Positions 8,232-16,505 of a stretch of DNA of 41,413 bases are shown one piece after another. The notes beneath the pieces are model-generated. The model made no database searches. It saw only the letters and a list, made by a program, of their open reading frames with translations, and was not told the origin of the DNA. The position numbers and the translations under genes are program-made. Origin of the DNA: Methanoregulaceae archaeon UBA467 (GTDB taxonomy: Archaea > Halobacteriota > Methanomicrobia > Methanomicrobiales > Methanospirillaceae); assembly GCA_002503825.1 (NCBI GenBank), contig DASP01000010.1, positions 1 to 41,413 of the forward strand. The letters are read 5' to 3'. Numbering within the stretch: the first letter of the stretch is position 1; each line of letters starts with the position of its first letter.

Positions 8232-9572
8232 ATGGCCCGGAGAGGCGAAAACGGAGCTCACCGCTCAAAGAAACATGCAGGCGTGCATAAAAAACACCGG
8301 TTCATGATCCTCGTCAGGGTGGACGATCGCGGGATCCGGGATTTTATCGGGAACATTTCAGATGAATACGGTTTTCGGAAGGAAGACCGGAAAATTCCCC
8401 ATATAACCCTTGCCGGCCCGTTTACTCTCAAAGGGACCGGACCTGATGTCAGGATCCTTGGCGCCGTGGAAAAATCCGCACCTGACATGACACATCTCTC
8501 CTGCGTACCGGGAAGATTTCTTTATTTAAAGGGGCGGAAGGGGTTTGCCATTGCATTCGATCTTTCTCTGCCTGATGAATTCCGGAACTTTTACACCGCC
8601 CTTTCAACATTGTTAACACCTTATCTCAATACCCGTACGATATTTGATCAGAACCCGGAGAAACGCAGGCTTCATATCACGGTCGGTTTTAATCTTCCCG
8701 GACCGCTTGCCGGAGAGGTCTGGTCCCGGCTGCATTCGGGCCCCCGATCGACCGGGTATACCCGGGACCGGAACGGAGTGCCGGTAAAGGATTTTATCTC
8801 CGGCTGCACCCGCCCCCTCAACAGTTACAGGATCAGTGTCCTCAGGAACGGGACCGTATGGCGGGAATACGATCTCCCCGGGCAGAAATGGCTTTACAGG
8901 AACGACACCTTTTCCCGGGCTGCATGGAGCGAAACGCTCCGGACGTACAGGGTAAAAGAAGGGCTTGAACTGGAATTCCCGGTGTTTTCAGAAGAGGACG
9001 AGAGTTACGTCATCTCTGACACCCACTTTAATCACGCCAACATTATCCGCTACTGCAGGAGACCGTTTACCGGTGCGGAGGAGATGAACAGGGTCCTGCT
9101 CCGGAACTGGAATTACCGTGTAAAAGAGACAGATGAGGTGTATTTCCTTGGAGACCTTGCATACGGCCCTGTCATACACCCGGCGGAATACTACCTCTCA
9201 CGCCTGAACGGAAAGATCGTGCTCGTTGCAGGGAACCATGATGCCGGTCTTGCGGGAACGGTCACATGTTGCGAAAAAGAACTTTTCGGAACCAGGTTTT
9301 TATTTATTCACGATCCTGAGCAGGCTCCGGCGTCATACAACGGGTGGATTGTCCATGGCCATGCCCATAACAACGATACCGAAGCATACCCGTTTTTTGA
9401 CGGCCGGCACCGCCGCATTAATGTGAGCAGCGAACTGGTCGGCTATGTCCCGCTAAGCCTGCGTGAGATTGCGGGATATATCCGGTCCGCAGAACGGGAT
9501 GCAGTCTACCCTTCCCTTACCATTGCCCGCATCAGCAGAAAAATAAAAGATCAGGGTCCCGATACCCCTTAA
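8232..9572 (+). CDS. 2H phosphoesterase - calcineurin-like metallophosphoesterase fusion
   Basis: 446 residues with two enzyme domains. Residues about 22-215 carry the paired H-x-T motifs of the 2H (LigT / 2'-5' RNA ligase) superfamily: HIT at 57-59 and HIT at 148-150. Residues about 258-440 are a metallophosphoesterase: SDTHF (D263, H265), GDLAYG (D308), GNHD (335-337), HD (360-361) and HGHAH (375-379), a complete two-metal site. 2H proteins open or close 2',5' or cyclic phosphodiesters; the second domain could hydrolyse the resulting phosphomonoester or diester. An RNA-end or cyclic-nucleotide processing enzyme is inferred. The basic N-terminus (RSKKHAGVHKKHR) may bind nucleic acid. Its stop overlaps the convergent ferredoxin gene by 4 bp. 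Confidence 0.85.
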   Translation: MARRGENGAHRSKKHAGVHKKHRFMILVRVDDRGIRDFIGNISDEYGFRKEDRKIPHITLAGPFTLKGTGPDVRILGAVEKSAPDMTHLSCVPGRFLYLKGRKGFAIAFDLSLPDEFRNFYTALSTLLTPYLNTRTIFDQNPEKRRLHITVGFNLPGPLAGEVWSRLHSGPRSTGYTRDRNGVPVKDFISGCTRPLNSYRISVLRNGTVWREYDLPGQKWLYRNDTFSRAAWSETLRTYRVKEGLELEFPVFSEEDESYVISDTHFNHANIIRYCRRPFTGAEEMNRVLLRNWNYRVKETDEVYFLGDLAYGPVIHPAEYYLSRLNGKIVLVAGNHDAGLAGTVTCCEKELFGTRFLFIHDPEQAPASYNGWIVHGHAHNNDTEAYPFFDGRHRRINVSSELVGYVPLSLREIAGYIRSAERDAVYPSLTIARISRKIKDQGPDTP

Positions 9573-9961
9573 GTATCAATCTTTTGTGAAAGGGCCTGGT
9601 GGGGACAGGCATCTATGCACCGTCCGCAGAGGACACAACGCCCCGCATCAAGCGTAAGCTTCCAGTTTTCATCAAACGAGAATACCTCCTGCGGGCAAAT
9701 GCTGATACAGGCGCCGCAGTCCACGCACTCGCTTTCGTCAAGGGTGATGACGTCTTCAAGTATCCGGACCGACGCCCCCATTTCTGCAAGTTTCTCCTTT
9801 ACAAGCCTGCACTGGTCGTCAGGGATGTCGATGAGGGCTTCTCCCTCTGACGAATCGATAATCGCACGTTCCACATTGATAAGGACGCCCGTATCCCGTA
9901 CGACACTGGCGATAATCGGTTTTTTCCCGGCCTTCCGTGAAAATGTGACGATAAGTTTCAT
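9569..9961 (-). CDS. NIL-domain 2[4Fe-4S] ferredoxin for homocysteine synthesis
   Basis: I start at ATG 9961 (MKLIVTF), 130 residues, because GGAGG lies 8 nt upstream and the ATG overlaps the preceding stop (ATGA). Residues about 1-75 form a NIL domain; two ferredoxin motifs follow, CVDCGACISICP and CVLCGRCIDACP. In Methanosarcina the equivalent protein (MA1822) works with the DUF39-CBS protein (MA1821) in the reductive incorporation of sulfide into aspartate semialdehyde, giving homocysteine. The identical gene pairing here supports the same role. It supplies electrons through its clusters. Confidence 0.88.
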   Translation of the reverse strand: MKLIVTFSRKAGKKPIIASVVRDTGVLINVERAIIDSSEGEALIDIPDDQCRLVKEKLAEMGASVRILEDVITLDESECVDCGACISICPQEVFSFDENWKLTLDAGRCVLCGRCIDACPHQALSQKIDT

Positions 9962-11472
9962 TTGAGCCACCTCCCGCCAAAGAGCTTGCCGAGGTCTATC
10001 GCCGTGAGCATGGCAATCACCCGGTAGTCTGCATCAACAACAGGCAGGGCGCTGATATTGAACTTTTCAAGTTTCTGCACCGCGATATCGACAGGTTCGT
10101 CCGGCGTGGTGGTGATAACTTTCTTTCGCATGATATCCCTGACATGTGAGCCTTTTGCAGGGTTGACGACCGCCTTTGAGATATCGTAGGTCGTCACGAT
10201 ACCGACAAGTTTTCCGTGTGCATCGATGACAGGCAGGTGATTTGTCTCGCCTTTCAGGAGTTTTCCGGCGGCGGTGCTGATCTCTTCCTCCTGGCTGATG
10301 CTGATGACCCTCCTGTCCATGATATCGAGTACACGCGGCCCGTGCACGGTCTCTTTCATGGGTTTTGCGGCGCGGGACGGATTGATGCAACGGGTGGGAA
10401 GCGTCATTTCAAGGCTGCCGTTCCCGATCCATTTCTTAAGCCCTTCGGCGACTTCGCGCGCTTTCCGGAAGCTGGAGAGGGAGGAAGCCCTGACTTCTTC
10501 GCCGTTCACCTCTACAAACCCGCTCTTTAATTCCGCATAGGTCACCTTCCGGAGGGAGGGCCTGTCCCGGGCAGGAATCCCGTAATCGATAATGTCAACC
10601 GTGATATCCTCATCCCGCACCGCACAGCTCCGGACGGTTTCAATATCGAGGACCGGGAGCGGAATTCCGAGACCTACATACAGGGTCACTCCATACCCGT
10701 TCATGGTCGCCCCGCGGACGAAGTCCGGCGACATGTCCTTCATATCACCGGTCACCATGAGGGTACCAAAACCGGCTGCCGGGGAATGCTGGGTCCCCTC
10801 GCCGACGATCATTCCTCTTGCACCGCCGATGAACGCCGGGACACCGCTTCCTATCAACCGGAATTTCGGGTCATTCGAGATGGGGTTTAAGAGTCCGGCG
10901 CCTGAATAGGTTACATTCCCGCAATTCGGCAGCAGGAGCCCCATGTACGTGTGAAGGCTCCGGTCAGTCGAGTTCGATGCAGCATTGTACCGCTGGTACC
11001 CGTTCCTCGGGTTACACATGGTAGCCTGGTTTAAATTTTCCAGCAACAGCTCGGTCGTGATGGTGCGCCTTGGATAGCAGTCGGTTCCCCTCGATATGGC
11101 CCTGAGCTCAACGGATTTTCCTGCAATAAAATCTTCTATTACATGGGCTCCGCCGTAACTGTCATCCCGTGTGTCGGATTTCTGGGTGGCACCGAGGTAC
11201 GTGTCGACTGCCGCGAGACCCCCGTATGCTTCCACGTCATTTAACCAGATGCGTTCCATCCTGATCGGTGGATCTGCATGGCCGAAGTTAAAAAACGCAC
11301 CCGAGGAACACATCGCACCAAAAGTTCCGGTGGTAACAACATCCACTTCGCGAAGTGCCCCTTCTTCCCCGAGTTCCGCCACGATGGCGGGCATCTCCTC
11401 TGCAGTAACAACCCGGGCATTTCCATCACGGATCCGTTCATTGATCTGGCCGATGGACTTATGCATACCCAT
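9958..11472 (-). CDS. L-aspartate semialdehyde sulfurtransferase (DUF39 + two CBS)
   Basis: 504 residues. Residues about 1-370 are the DUF39/COG1900 catalytic domain, with TFGAMCSSGAFFNFGH containing a conserved cysteine (the likely persulfide carrier) and SGVPAFIGGARGMIVGEGTQH. Residues about 385-500 carry two CBS motifs (VISISQEEEISTAA..VGIVTTYD and VITTTPDEPVDIA..VIAMLTAID), which usually sense adenosyl ligands such as AMP or SAM. It converts aspartate semialdehyde to homocysteine in methanogens lacking the classical route. It is followed by its ferredoxin partner. A TATA box 24 nt upstream fits start 11472; ATG 11466 is an alternative. Confidence 0.88.
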   Translation of the reverse strand: MGMHKSIGQINERIRDGNARVVTAEEMPAIVAELGEEGALREVDVVTTGTFGAMCSSGAFFNFGHADPPIRMERIWLNDVEAYGGLAAVDTYLGATQKSDTRDDSYGGAHVIEDFIAGKSVELRAISRGTDCYPRRTITTELLLENLNQATMCNPRNGYQRYNAASNSTDRSLHTYMGLLLPNCGNVTYSGAGLLNPISNDPKFRLIGSGVPAFIGGARGMIVGEGTQHSPAAGFGTLMVTGDMKDMSPDFVRGATMNGYGVTLYVGLGIPLPVLDIETVRSCAVRDEDITVDIIDYGIPARDRPSLRKVTYAELKSGFVEVNGEEVRASSLSSFRKAREVAEGLKKWIGNGSLEMTLPTRCINPSRAAKPMKETVHGPRVLDIMDRRVISISQEEEISTAAGKLLKGETNHLPVIDAHGKLVGIVTTYDISKAVVNPAKGSHVRDIMRKKVITTTPDEPVDIAVQKLEKFNISALPVVDADYRVIAMLTAIDLGKLFGGRWLK

Positions 11473-11490
11473 TAATGTCTTTCAATGAAT

Positions 11491-11500
11491 ATTTATATAT
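11491..11500 (-). promoter_or_regulatory. TATA box for the DUF39 gene
   Basis: On the minus strand ATATATAAAT, centred about 24 nt before the ATG at 11472. The spacing implies a leaderless or nearly leaderless transcript. The NIF3-like gene is divergent, with its own TATA box about 36 bp away. Confidence 0.6.
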
Positions 11501-11526
11501 GTTGTATATTACCTGCAGTAATAAAT

Positions 11527-11536
11527 TGTATTTAAA
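11527..11536 (+). promoter_or_regulatory. TATA box for the NIF3-like gene
   Basis: TGTATTTAAA centred at about 11532, 27 nt before the ATG at 11559. Predicted transcription start coincides with the start codon, so the message is probably leaderless and the longer frame beginning at 11475 is not used. Confidence 0.6.
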
Positions 11537-11558
11537 CCAGGGCGTCGATATCATACCC

Positions 11559-12266
11559 ATGGAGATCGGCGCAATCATTAAGGAACTGGAAGCGGTTGCT
11601 CCTCCGGAGATGGCCGAGGAATTTGACAATGGACGAATCGGACTTGTCATCGAGGGAAAAACGGAAATATCCGGGATCGCCTGTGCCCTTGATGCGACTC
11701 CGGCCGTAATAGATGCCGCAGTAGCCGCAGGAGTCGATATGCTTGTGGTGCATCACACGCCACTCTGGCACCCGGTCACGACGGTTTCCTCCTCTCTCGG
11801 CTCGCTTCTTCGCCCAATCCTTGGTTCCGGGATGAATGTGTATGTCCTGCACACAAATTACGACCATGCACCCGGCGGGATCAACGACACCCTCGCCGGC
11901 ATGCTCAGGCTGAGCGATATCGACAGGATGTCGCTCGGGCTTACCGGCACCTGCAGTCTCACCTTCCAGGAGATTTCAAGGATATTAAATGTCCCCCTGA
12001 GAGTATGGGGGGAGGCCCGCTTCCCAAAACGCCTCGCGGTCGTCGGTGGCAGCGGTTTTGATGCCGTCATTATCGCAGAAGCCATCAGTTGCGGTGCCGA
12101 TACCTTCCTCTCGTCCGAGCTTAAGCATTCGGTCCTTCGGAACATGCCCGTCACCTTTGTTGAGGCCACACATTATGCACTGGAAGCACCGGGAATGAAA
12201 AAACTGGCCGAAGAACACAACTGGCTGTACATCGACGACATCCCGAGAATGTGCATATGGATGTAG
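11559..12266 (+). CDS. NIF3 family (Nif3-like dinuclear metal centre) protein
   Basis: About 235 residues from ATG 11559, the usual length for single-domain members. Metal-binding segments are visible: VVHHTPLW, HTNYDHAPGGIND, SSELKHS and the C-terminal VEATHYALE. NIF3/YbgI proteins form toroidal hexamers with two metal ions per subunit and are often annotated GTP cyclohydrolase I type 2, though the physiological substrate is unsettled. The last codons overlap the SWIM gene by 10 bp, which suggests coordinated translation. Confidence 0.85.
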   Translation: MEIGAIIKELEAVAPPEMAEEFDNGRIGLVIEGKTEISGIACALDATPAVIDAAVAAGVDMLVVHHTPLWHPVTTVSSSLGSLLRPILGSGMNVYVLHTNYDHAPGGINDTLAGMLRLSDIDRMSLGLTGTCSLTFQEISRILNVPLRVWGEARFPKRLAVVGGSGFDAVIIAEAISCGADTFLSSELKHSVLRNMPVTFVEATHYALEAPGMKKLAEEHNWLYIDDIPRMCIWM

Positions 12267-12622
12267 ATACGCTCTGGAAGGAACTTGAACAACACCGGAC
12301 GATCACCCCCGGGCTCCGGCAGCATATAATCCGCCTCTATTCCCGTCGTGGAAAACTGGCGCTTGAAGCCATCGATGAAGGAAGAATAAAAAAATACCTG
12401 GATTTTTTCGTTGTCACGGGCACGTCAGGGGAATATGTCGTGGATGAAGGCTTCTGCACGTGCAGGGATTTCATCTTCAGGGGAGGGCGCTGCTGGCACC
12501 TGCTCGCGGTCGATATCGCCCGGGTAACCGGCAGTTACCAGAGAATCGATCTCTGGTACCAGGACGTATGGGCAGGAGAGAACGCCCACTACAAACAATA
12601 TTTATCGTTCGAAATCGAATAA
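12257..12622 (+). CDS. SWIM zinc-finger protein
   Basis: About 121 residues from ATG 12257 (a GTG two codons earlier is also possible). The C-x-C-x(n)-C-x-H signature of a SWIM zinc finger is clear: CTC at the start, then CWH after the GGR turn. A helical N-terminal half (basic, RQHIIRLYSRRGK) precedes it. Archaeal SWIM proteins include relatives of eukaryotic Sws1, a partner of Rad51-like recombinases, so a DNA-repair role is possible, but nothing in this neighbourhood (NIF3-like, AlaRS) tests it. Overlaps the upstream gene, and alaS starts 21 nt downstream. Confidence 0.75.
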   Translation: MDVDTLWKELEQHRTITPGLRQHIIRLYSRRGKLALEAIDEGRIKKYLDFFVVTGTSGEYVVDEGFCTCRDFIFRGGRCWHLLAVDIARVTGSYQRIDLWYQDVWAGENAHYKQYLSFEIE

Positions 12623-12643
12623 AATGGTAACACGTGGTTTTCA

Positions 12644-15385
12644 ATGCTCGAAGAAGAATATCAGCTCGATTATTTTAAAGAAAACGGACTCACCAGAAAA
12701 ATCTGTAAAAAATGCGGAGCTGCGTTCTGGACCAGAAACCCTGACGTGGACATCTGCGGGGATGCTCCCTGTGAGACATATAATTTTATCGGCAATCCCG
12801 TATTCCGCCGCCACTCGGTCGACGAGATGCGTGAGGCCTACCTTTCATTTTTCGAGCGGAACGGACATACACGAATTGAACGGTACCCGGTCGTCGCACG
12901 ATGGAGAGACGACATTTACCTCACCATTGCATCTATTGCAGATTTCCAGCCATTCGTCACCGCAGGCATCGTTCCCCCGCCTGCAAACCCCCTGACCATC
13001 TCGCAGCCCTGCATCAGGCTAAACGACCTTGATTCGGTCGGGAGATCCGGCAGGCACCTGACGCTCTTCGAGATGATGGCCCACCATGCCTTTAATTCCG
13101 ATATTGAAGAGATCTACTGGAAAAACAGGACCGTCGAACTCTGCGACCAGTTTATCGAATCCGTCGGCGGCGACCTGACGCGTGTCACCTACAAGGAACA
13201 CCCGTGGATAGGCGGGGGCAATGCCGGACCAAGCCTTGAAATTCTCATCGGGGGGCTTGAAGTCGCCACGCTGGTATTCATGAACCTCGGGAAAAACAAG
13301 ACTGATAAGCCCGGGATCGAACTGAACGGGGACATGTACTACCCGATGAAGAACTGGATCGTGGATACCGGCTACGGTCTTGAACGATTCGTGTGGGCAT
13401 CAAAAGGTTCACCGACTATCTATGATGCGGTCTTTCCCGAGATGGTCAGCAGCGTGATGGAGTCGGCCGGCCTTGAACATTTCCTTGACAATCCGGAATA
13501 TACCAAGATTTTATCACTCAATGCAAAATTCGCAGGCGTAATGGATATATCAGGAACGAACCTTTACCAGCTGCGAAAGAAGGTGGCAAGTGCAATCGAC
13601 GTGCCGATCGAGAAACTTGACCGCATGATCACCCCGATTGAGAAGGTGTATGCCGTCGTCGACCACACCCGCTGTCTCGCGTATATGCTCGGGGACTGCA
13701 TCGTCCCGTCAAACGTGCGTGAAGGGTATCTTGTACGGCTCGTCCTGCGGCGCACGCTTCGCATGATGAACGACCTTAAAATAAAGGATAACCTTGCCGA
13801 CCTCATCGAACAGCAGATGAAGATTGTCGGCACGAACTCGTTCGAACAGGACCTGATGGTGATCAGGGAGATCGTTGAACGGGAAGTCGAAAAATACAAC
13901 GTCACCCTGGCCCGCGGGACAAAGATCGTGCAGAAAATTGCCCGTAATTACAAGAACAGGAGCGAACGGGTCCCGCTCAAGGAGATCATAACACTGTACG
14001 ATTCGCATGGACTGCCGCCTGATATTATCAGGGAAGTGGCGGTCGCAGAAGGCGCAGTGGTCGAACTCCCTGACAACTTTTATTCACTCATCGCAGACAT
14101 GCACTCCGAGAGCGGGAAAGAAGAGGTAAAAGACCCGTTCGCAAAATACCGGGAGAGGATCGGCGGCCTGCCGGCAACGAGGCGGCTTTATTACGAGCAG
14201 CCGTGTGACATGGAATTCGATGCCATGGTCATCGACTTTTTTGACGGCTATGTCGTGACCGACCAGACCCTCTTCTACCCCGAAGGCGGCGGTCAGCCTT
14301 CAGATACCGGAATGCTTATCGGTGCTGAAAATATGGTGCGGGTAGACGACGTCGTCAAAATCGGGGACGTCATCCTCCACCATATCTCAGGGGGAATCCT
14401 CCGAAGGGGCGACCGGGTCAAGGGAATGGTCGATGAAGAGCGGCGCTGGTCGCTGATGCGCCACCACACCGCAACCCACCTCCTCCTCAGGGCATCAAAG
14501 GAAGTGCTCGGCGCACATATTCACCAGGCAGGGGCGCAAAAAGGCGTCGAGAGCTCCCGTCTCGATATCAGGCATTTCAAGCATATCACTCCCGATGAAC
14601 TGAGGCGTATCGAGATCGCGGCAAACAGGATGGTCATGGCCAACCAGATGGTGGATATCAAATACGAGGACCGGACAAAAGCAGAACAGACCTACGGCTT
14701 TGTCCTGTACCAGGGCGGTGTCCCGCCTGGCCGCGAGCTCCGGATAGTTCAGGTCGCAGGCGACGTGGAAGCCTGTGCAGGAACTCACTGCAGGAGCACC
14801 GGCGAGATAGGGATGATCAAGATCATCAGGGTTGAGCATATCCAGGACGGGATTGAACGGCTTGAGTTTGCATCAGGGATGGCAGGAGTGGAATATACCC
14901 ACCGCATGGATAACCTCCTCAGCCAGTCATCCGATGTCCTTTCCGTGCAGCAGGAGAACCTCCCTGCAACGGTCAGCCGTTTCTTTAACGAATGGAAGGA
15001 CCAGAAGAAAGATATCGAGCGGCTGAGCCAGAGGCTGGTCGAACTCGAGGTATCGGCCCTCACCCCAGATATGATAAACGGTCTCCCGGTTGTCATCCGG
15101 AGAATCGACCTGTCCCCCCGTGACATGGCAGCAATTGCAGCCCAGGTCTCGGAACAGGGCGGCGTTGCGCTCCTTGCAGGCGTTTCTGACCGGGTCCACG
15201 TCGTCGTGATGTCTGGAACTGACAAGGTGAATGCCGGCGAGATTATCGGCCAGATCTGCATGCTTCTCGGTGGAAAAGGCGGGGGTTCAAAAACACTCGC
15301 ACAGGGCGGAGGTCCGGCCACAGACCAGGTCGACCTCGCGCTGAAGGTCGGAAAAGAACGGATTATTGCGGCGATTCATGAGTGA
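12644..15385 (+). CDS. alaS: Alanyl-tRNA synthetase, archaeal type
   Basis: 913 residues, full length. The archaeal N-terminal cysteine set is present (C21, C24, C38, C43), followed by the class II catalytic core with FFERNGHTRIERYPVVARW and QPCIRLNDLDSVG. The editing domain zinc site is intact: HTATH at about 606-610 and C711/H715/C716 (CAGTHC). The C-terminal DHHA1-like region ends with a Gly-rich GGKGGGSKTLAQGGGPATD. It charges tRNA-Ala and clears mischarged Ser/Gly. A TATA-like AATATTTATC near 12598 could give it its own short-leader transcript. The downstream regulator gene overlaps its end by 8 bp. Confidence 0.97.
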   Translation: MLEEEYQLDYFKENGLTRKICKKCGAAFWTRNPDVDICGDAPCETYNFIGNPVFRRHSVDEMREAYLSFFERNGHTRIERYPVVARWRDDIYLTIASIADFQPFVTAGIVPPPANPLTISQPCIRLNDLDSVGRSGRHLTLFEMMAHHAFNSDIEEIYWKNRTVELCDQFIESVGGDLTRVTYKEHPWIGGGNAGPSLEILIGGLEVATLVFMNLGKNKTDKPGIELNGDMYYPMKNWIVDTGYGLERFVWASKGSPTIYDAVFPEMVSSVMESAGLEHFLDNPEYTKILSLNAKFAGVMDISGTNLYQLRKKVASAIDVPIEKLDRMITPIEKVYAVVDHTRCLAYMLGDCIVPSNVREGYLVRLVLRRTLRMMNDLKIKDNLADLIEQQMKIVGTNSFEQDLMVIREIVEREVEKYNVTLARGTKIVQKIARNYKNRSERVPLKEIITLYDSHGLPPDIIREVAVAEGAVVELPDNFYSLIADMHSESGKEEVKDPFAKYRERIGGLPATRRLYYEQPCDMEFDAMVIDFFDGYVVTDQTLFYPEGGGQPSDTGMLIGAENMVRVDDVVKIGDVILHHISGGILRRGDRVKGMVDEERRWSLMRHHTATHLLLRASKEVLGAHIHQAGAQKGVESSRLDIRHFKHITPDELRRIEIAANRMVMANQMVDIKYEDRTKAEQTYGFVLYQGGVPPGRELRIVQVAGDVEACAGTHCRSTGEIGMIKIIRVEHIQDGIERLEFASGMAGVEYTHRMDNLLSQSSDVLSVQQENLPATVSRFFNEWKDQKKDIERLSQRLVELEVSALTPDMINGLPVVIRRIDLSPRDMAAIAAQVSEQGGVALLAGVSDRVHVVVMSGTDKVNAGEIIGQICMLLGGKGGGSKTLAQGGGPATDQVDLALKVGKERIIAAIHE

Positions 15386-16085
15386 AGAAGTAATTGTACT
15401 CCAGCCCGGTGACGAACGGGCCCAGAAAATTGCAAAGGCCATATCCAGCCAGACTGCAAATGATATTCTTCACCTGCTTGGTGAAGGTTCGAAGAGTGCT
15501 ACCGACATCACCGAAGTGCTCACTCTTCCCATGGGTACGGTCAAGTACCACATAGAAAACCTCCTTGATGCCGGGCTCATCGAAGTCTCTGACACCCGGT
15601 ACAGCGTCAAGGGACGGGAGATGAAGATCTACCAGCTCAGGGACCAGCTGCTCATCGTCGCTCCCAGCGTGAAAAATATCAGGTCTCTTTTATTGAAATA
15701 TGCATCGCTCTTTGTAATAGTCATTTTTGCCAGCCTTATGGTCCCGGTTCTCATGCCCGTCTTCCAGCCGGAAGCTGTTGTCCCGATGGCCGGCGGATCA
15801 GGGGGTGCCTCGTACGCTGCCCCGGCTGCGGTTCCTCCTACTATTTCTACCGCAGTTCCTACTGCGGTCTCTACTGCGGCCTCTACTGCTGAAAAATCAA
15901 TGGGAATCATGGCAGAGCAGGCGACATACGACGCCTCGCAGGTAACGCAGTTCTCATCCCAGGTATCAGGTATTGCACCAGGTTTTACACCGGCAGATGT
16001 CGCACTGGCATTTTTCCTGGGCGGCGTCCTCGTGATCCTGATCCTCGTGATATACGAGGCCTGGCTGATGCGTAAGAAATCGTGA
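15378..16085 (+). CDS. Membrane-anchored winged-helix (ArsR-like) regulator
   Basis: 235 residues from ATG 15378. Residues about 15-90 are a winged helix (SSQTANDILHLLGEG, then KSATDITEVLTLPMGTVKYH and a LLDAGLIEVSD wing). A first membrane helix spans about 100-122 (YASLFVIVIFASLMVPVLM), then a Ala/Thr/Pro-rich extracellular linker with short repeats of the type P/S-T-A-V/A, and a second helix (VALAFFLGGVLVILILVIYEAWL) near the end. A DNA-binding domain tied to the membrane through two helices suggests one-component sensing at the cell surface. The signal and targets are unknown. It follows alaS without a gap. Confidence 0.75.
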   Translation: MSEEVIVLQPGDERAQKIAKAISSQTANDILHLLGEGSKSATDITEVLTLPMGTVKYHIENLLDAGLIEVSDTRYSVKGREMKIYQLRDQLLIVAPSVKNIRSLLLKYASLFVIVIFASLMVPVLMPVFQPEAVVPMAGGSGGASYAAPAAVPPTISTAVPTAVSTAASTAEKSMGIMAEQATYDASQVTQFSSQVSGIAPGFTPADVALAFFLGGVLVILILVIYEAWLMRKKS

Positions 16086-16088
16086 TTC

Positions 16089-16095
16089 TTTTTTT
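16089..16095 (+). terminator. Poly-T terminator after the winged-helix gene
   Basis: A run of seven T starts 3 nt after the stop codon, the usual intrinsic termination signal in archaea. Confidence 0.5.
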
Positions 16096-16167
16096 GGGAA
16101 CCTGGAAATTAACGGTTTTTTGGGATTTGTTAAAATCTTTATATCTATTATATCTGCCGCTTTAAGA

Positions 16168-16446
16168 TTGATACCGGGCTGGGTTTACCAGTAACTTGCG
16201 ATTTATTATGAGAAATTGCGCACGGTCCCTGTCACATTATGGGGGCCCTCAACGGCCAAGGGCATCAGCCCCTGGAGTGTCACGAGATAGAAGTGCGGCC
16301 AAAGTGGAGTATTGAGAGAACTGTAAGTATGCCAAAAGAGCGTTTTTTGCAGTAATTCAGGAAAAAGGCATTGTTGAAACTTTCAAATCGACAACCCGTT
16401 TAGATTAATTTTTCTGACAGGCAGGGGTGCAACCCCTCCTGTCAAA
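16168..16446 (+). ncRNA. Candidate structured RNA gene of unknown class
   Basis: This stretch has no credible ORF but has an A/T-rich promoter-like CTTTATAT (16137-16144) followed at about +25 by a series of helices: CTGG/CCAG (16179-16191), a 7-bp stem GCGATTT/AAATTGC (16198-16219), a stem GGGGC/GCCCC with inner CCCT/AGGG (16242-16272), and a very strong terminal hairpin TGACAGG-c-AGGGG / CCCCT-CCTGTCA (16415-16444). I searched by eye for RNase P, SRP and tRNA signatures and found none. The end points are guesses; the strand is inferred from the promoter-like element. Confidence 0.35.
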
Positions 16447-16494
16447 GAAATATACCACACAGGTTTTATCAAAATGTGGACGTCAACAGAGGCC

Positions 16495-16501
16495 AAAAAA
16501 A
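16495..16501 (-). terminator. Poly-U terminator for the secreted protein gene
   Basis: Seven consecutive A on the plus strand, so U7 in the minus transcript, a few bases after the stop of the gene at 16506-17300. Confidence 0.45.
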
Positions 16502-16505
16502 TAGA

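Noticed and set aside
11475..11558. N-terminal extension of the NIF3-like protein
   Set aside because: The TATA box lies within it, and the sequence is not similar to a NIF3 N-terminus.
15836..15895. Short tandem repeats as a CRISPR array
   Set aside because: They encode the P/S-T-A-V/A linker of a protein and have no spacers.
16415..16444. Hairpin as an intrinsic terminator
   Set aside because: No T-run follows it on either strand.
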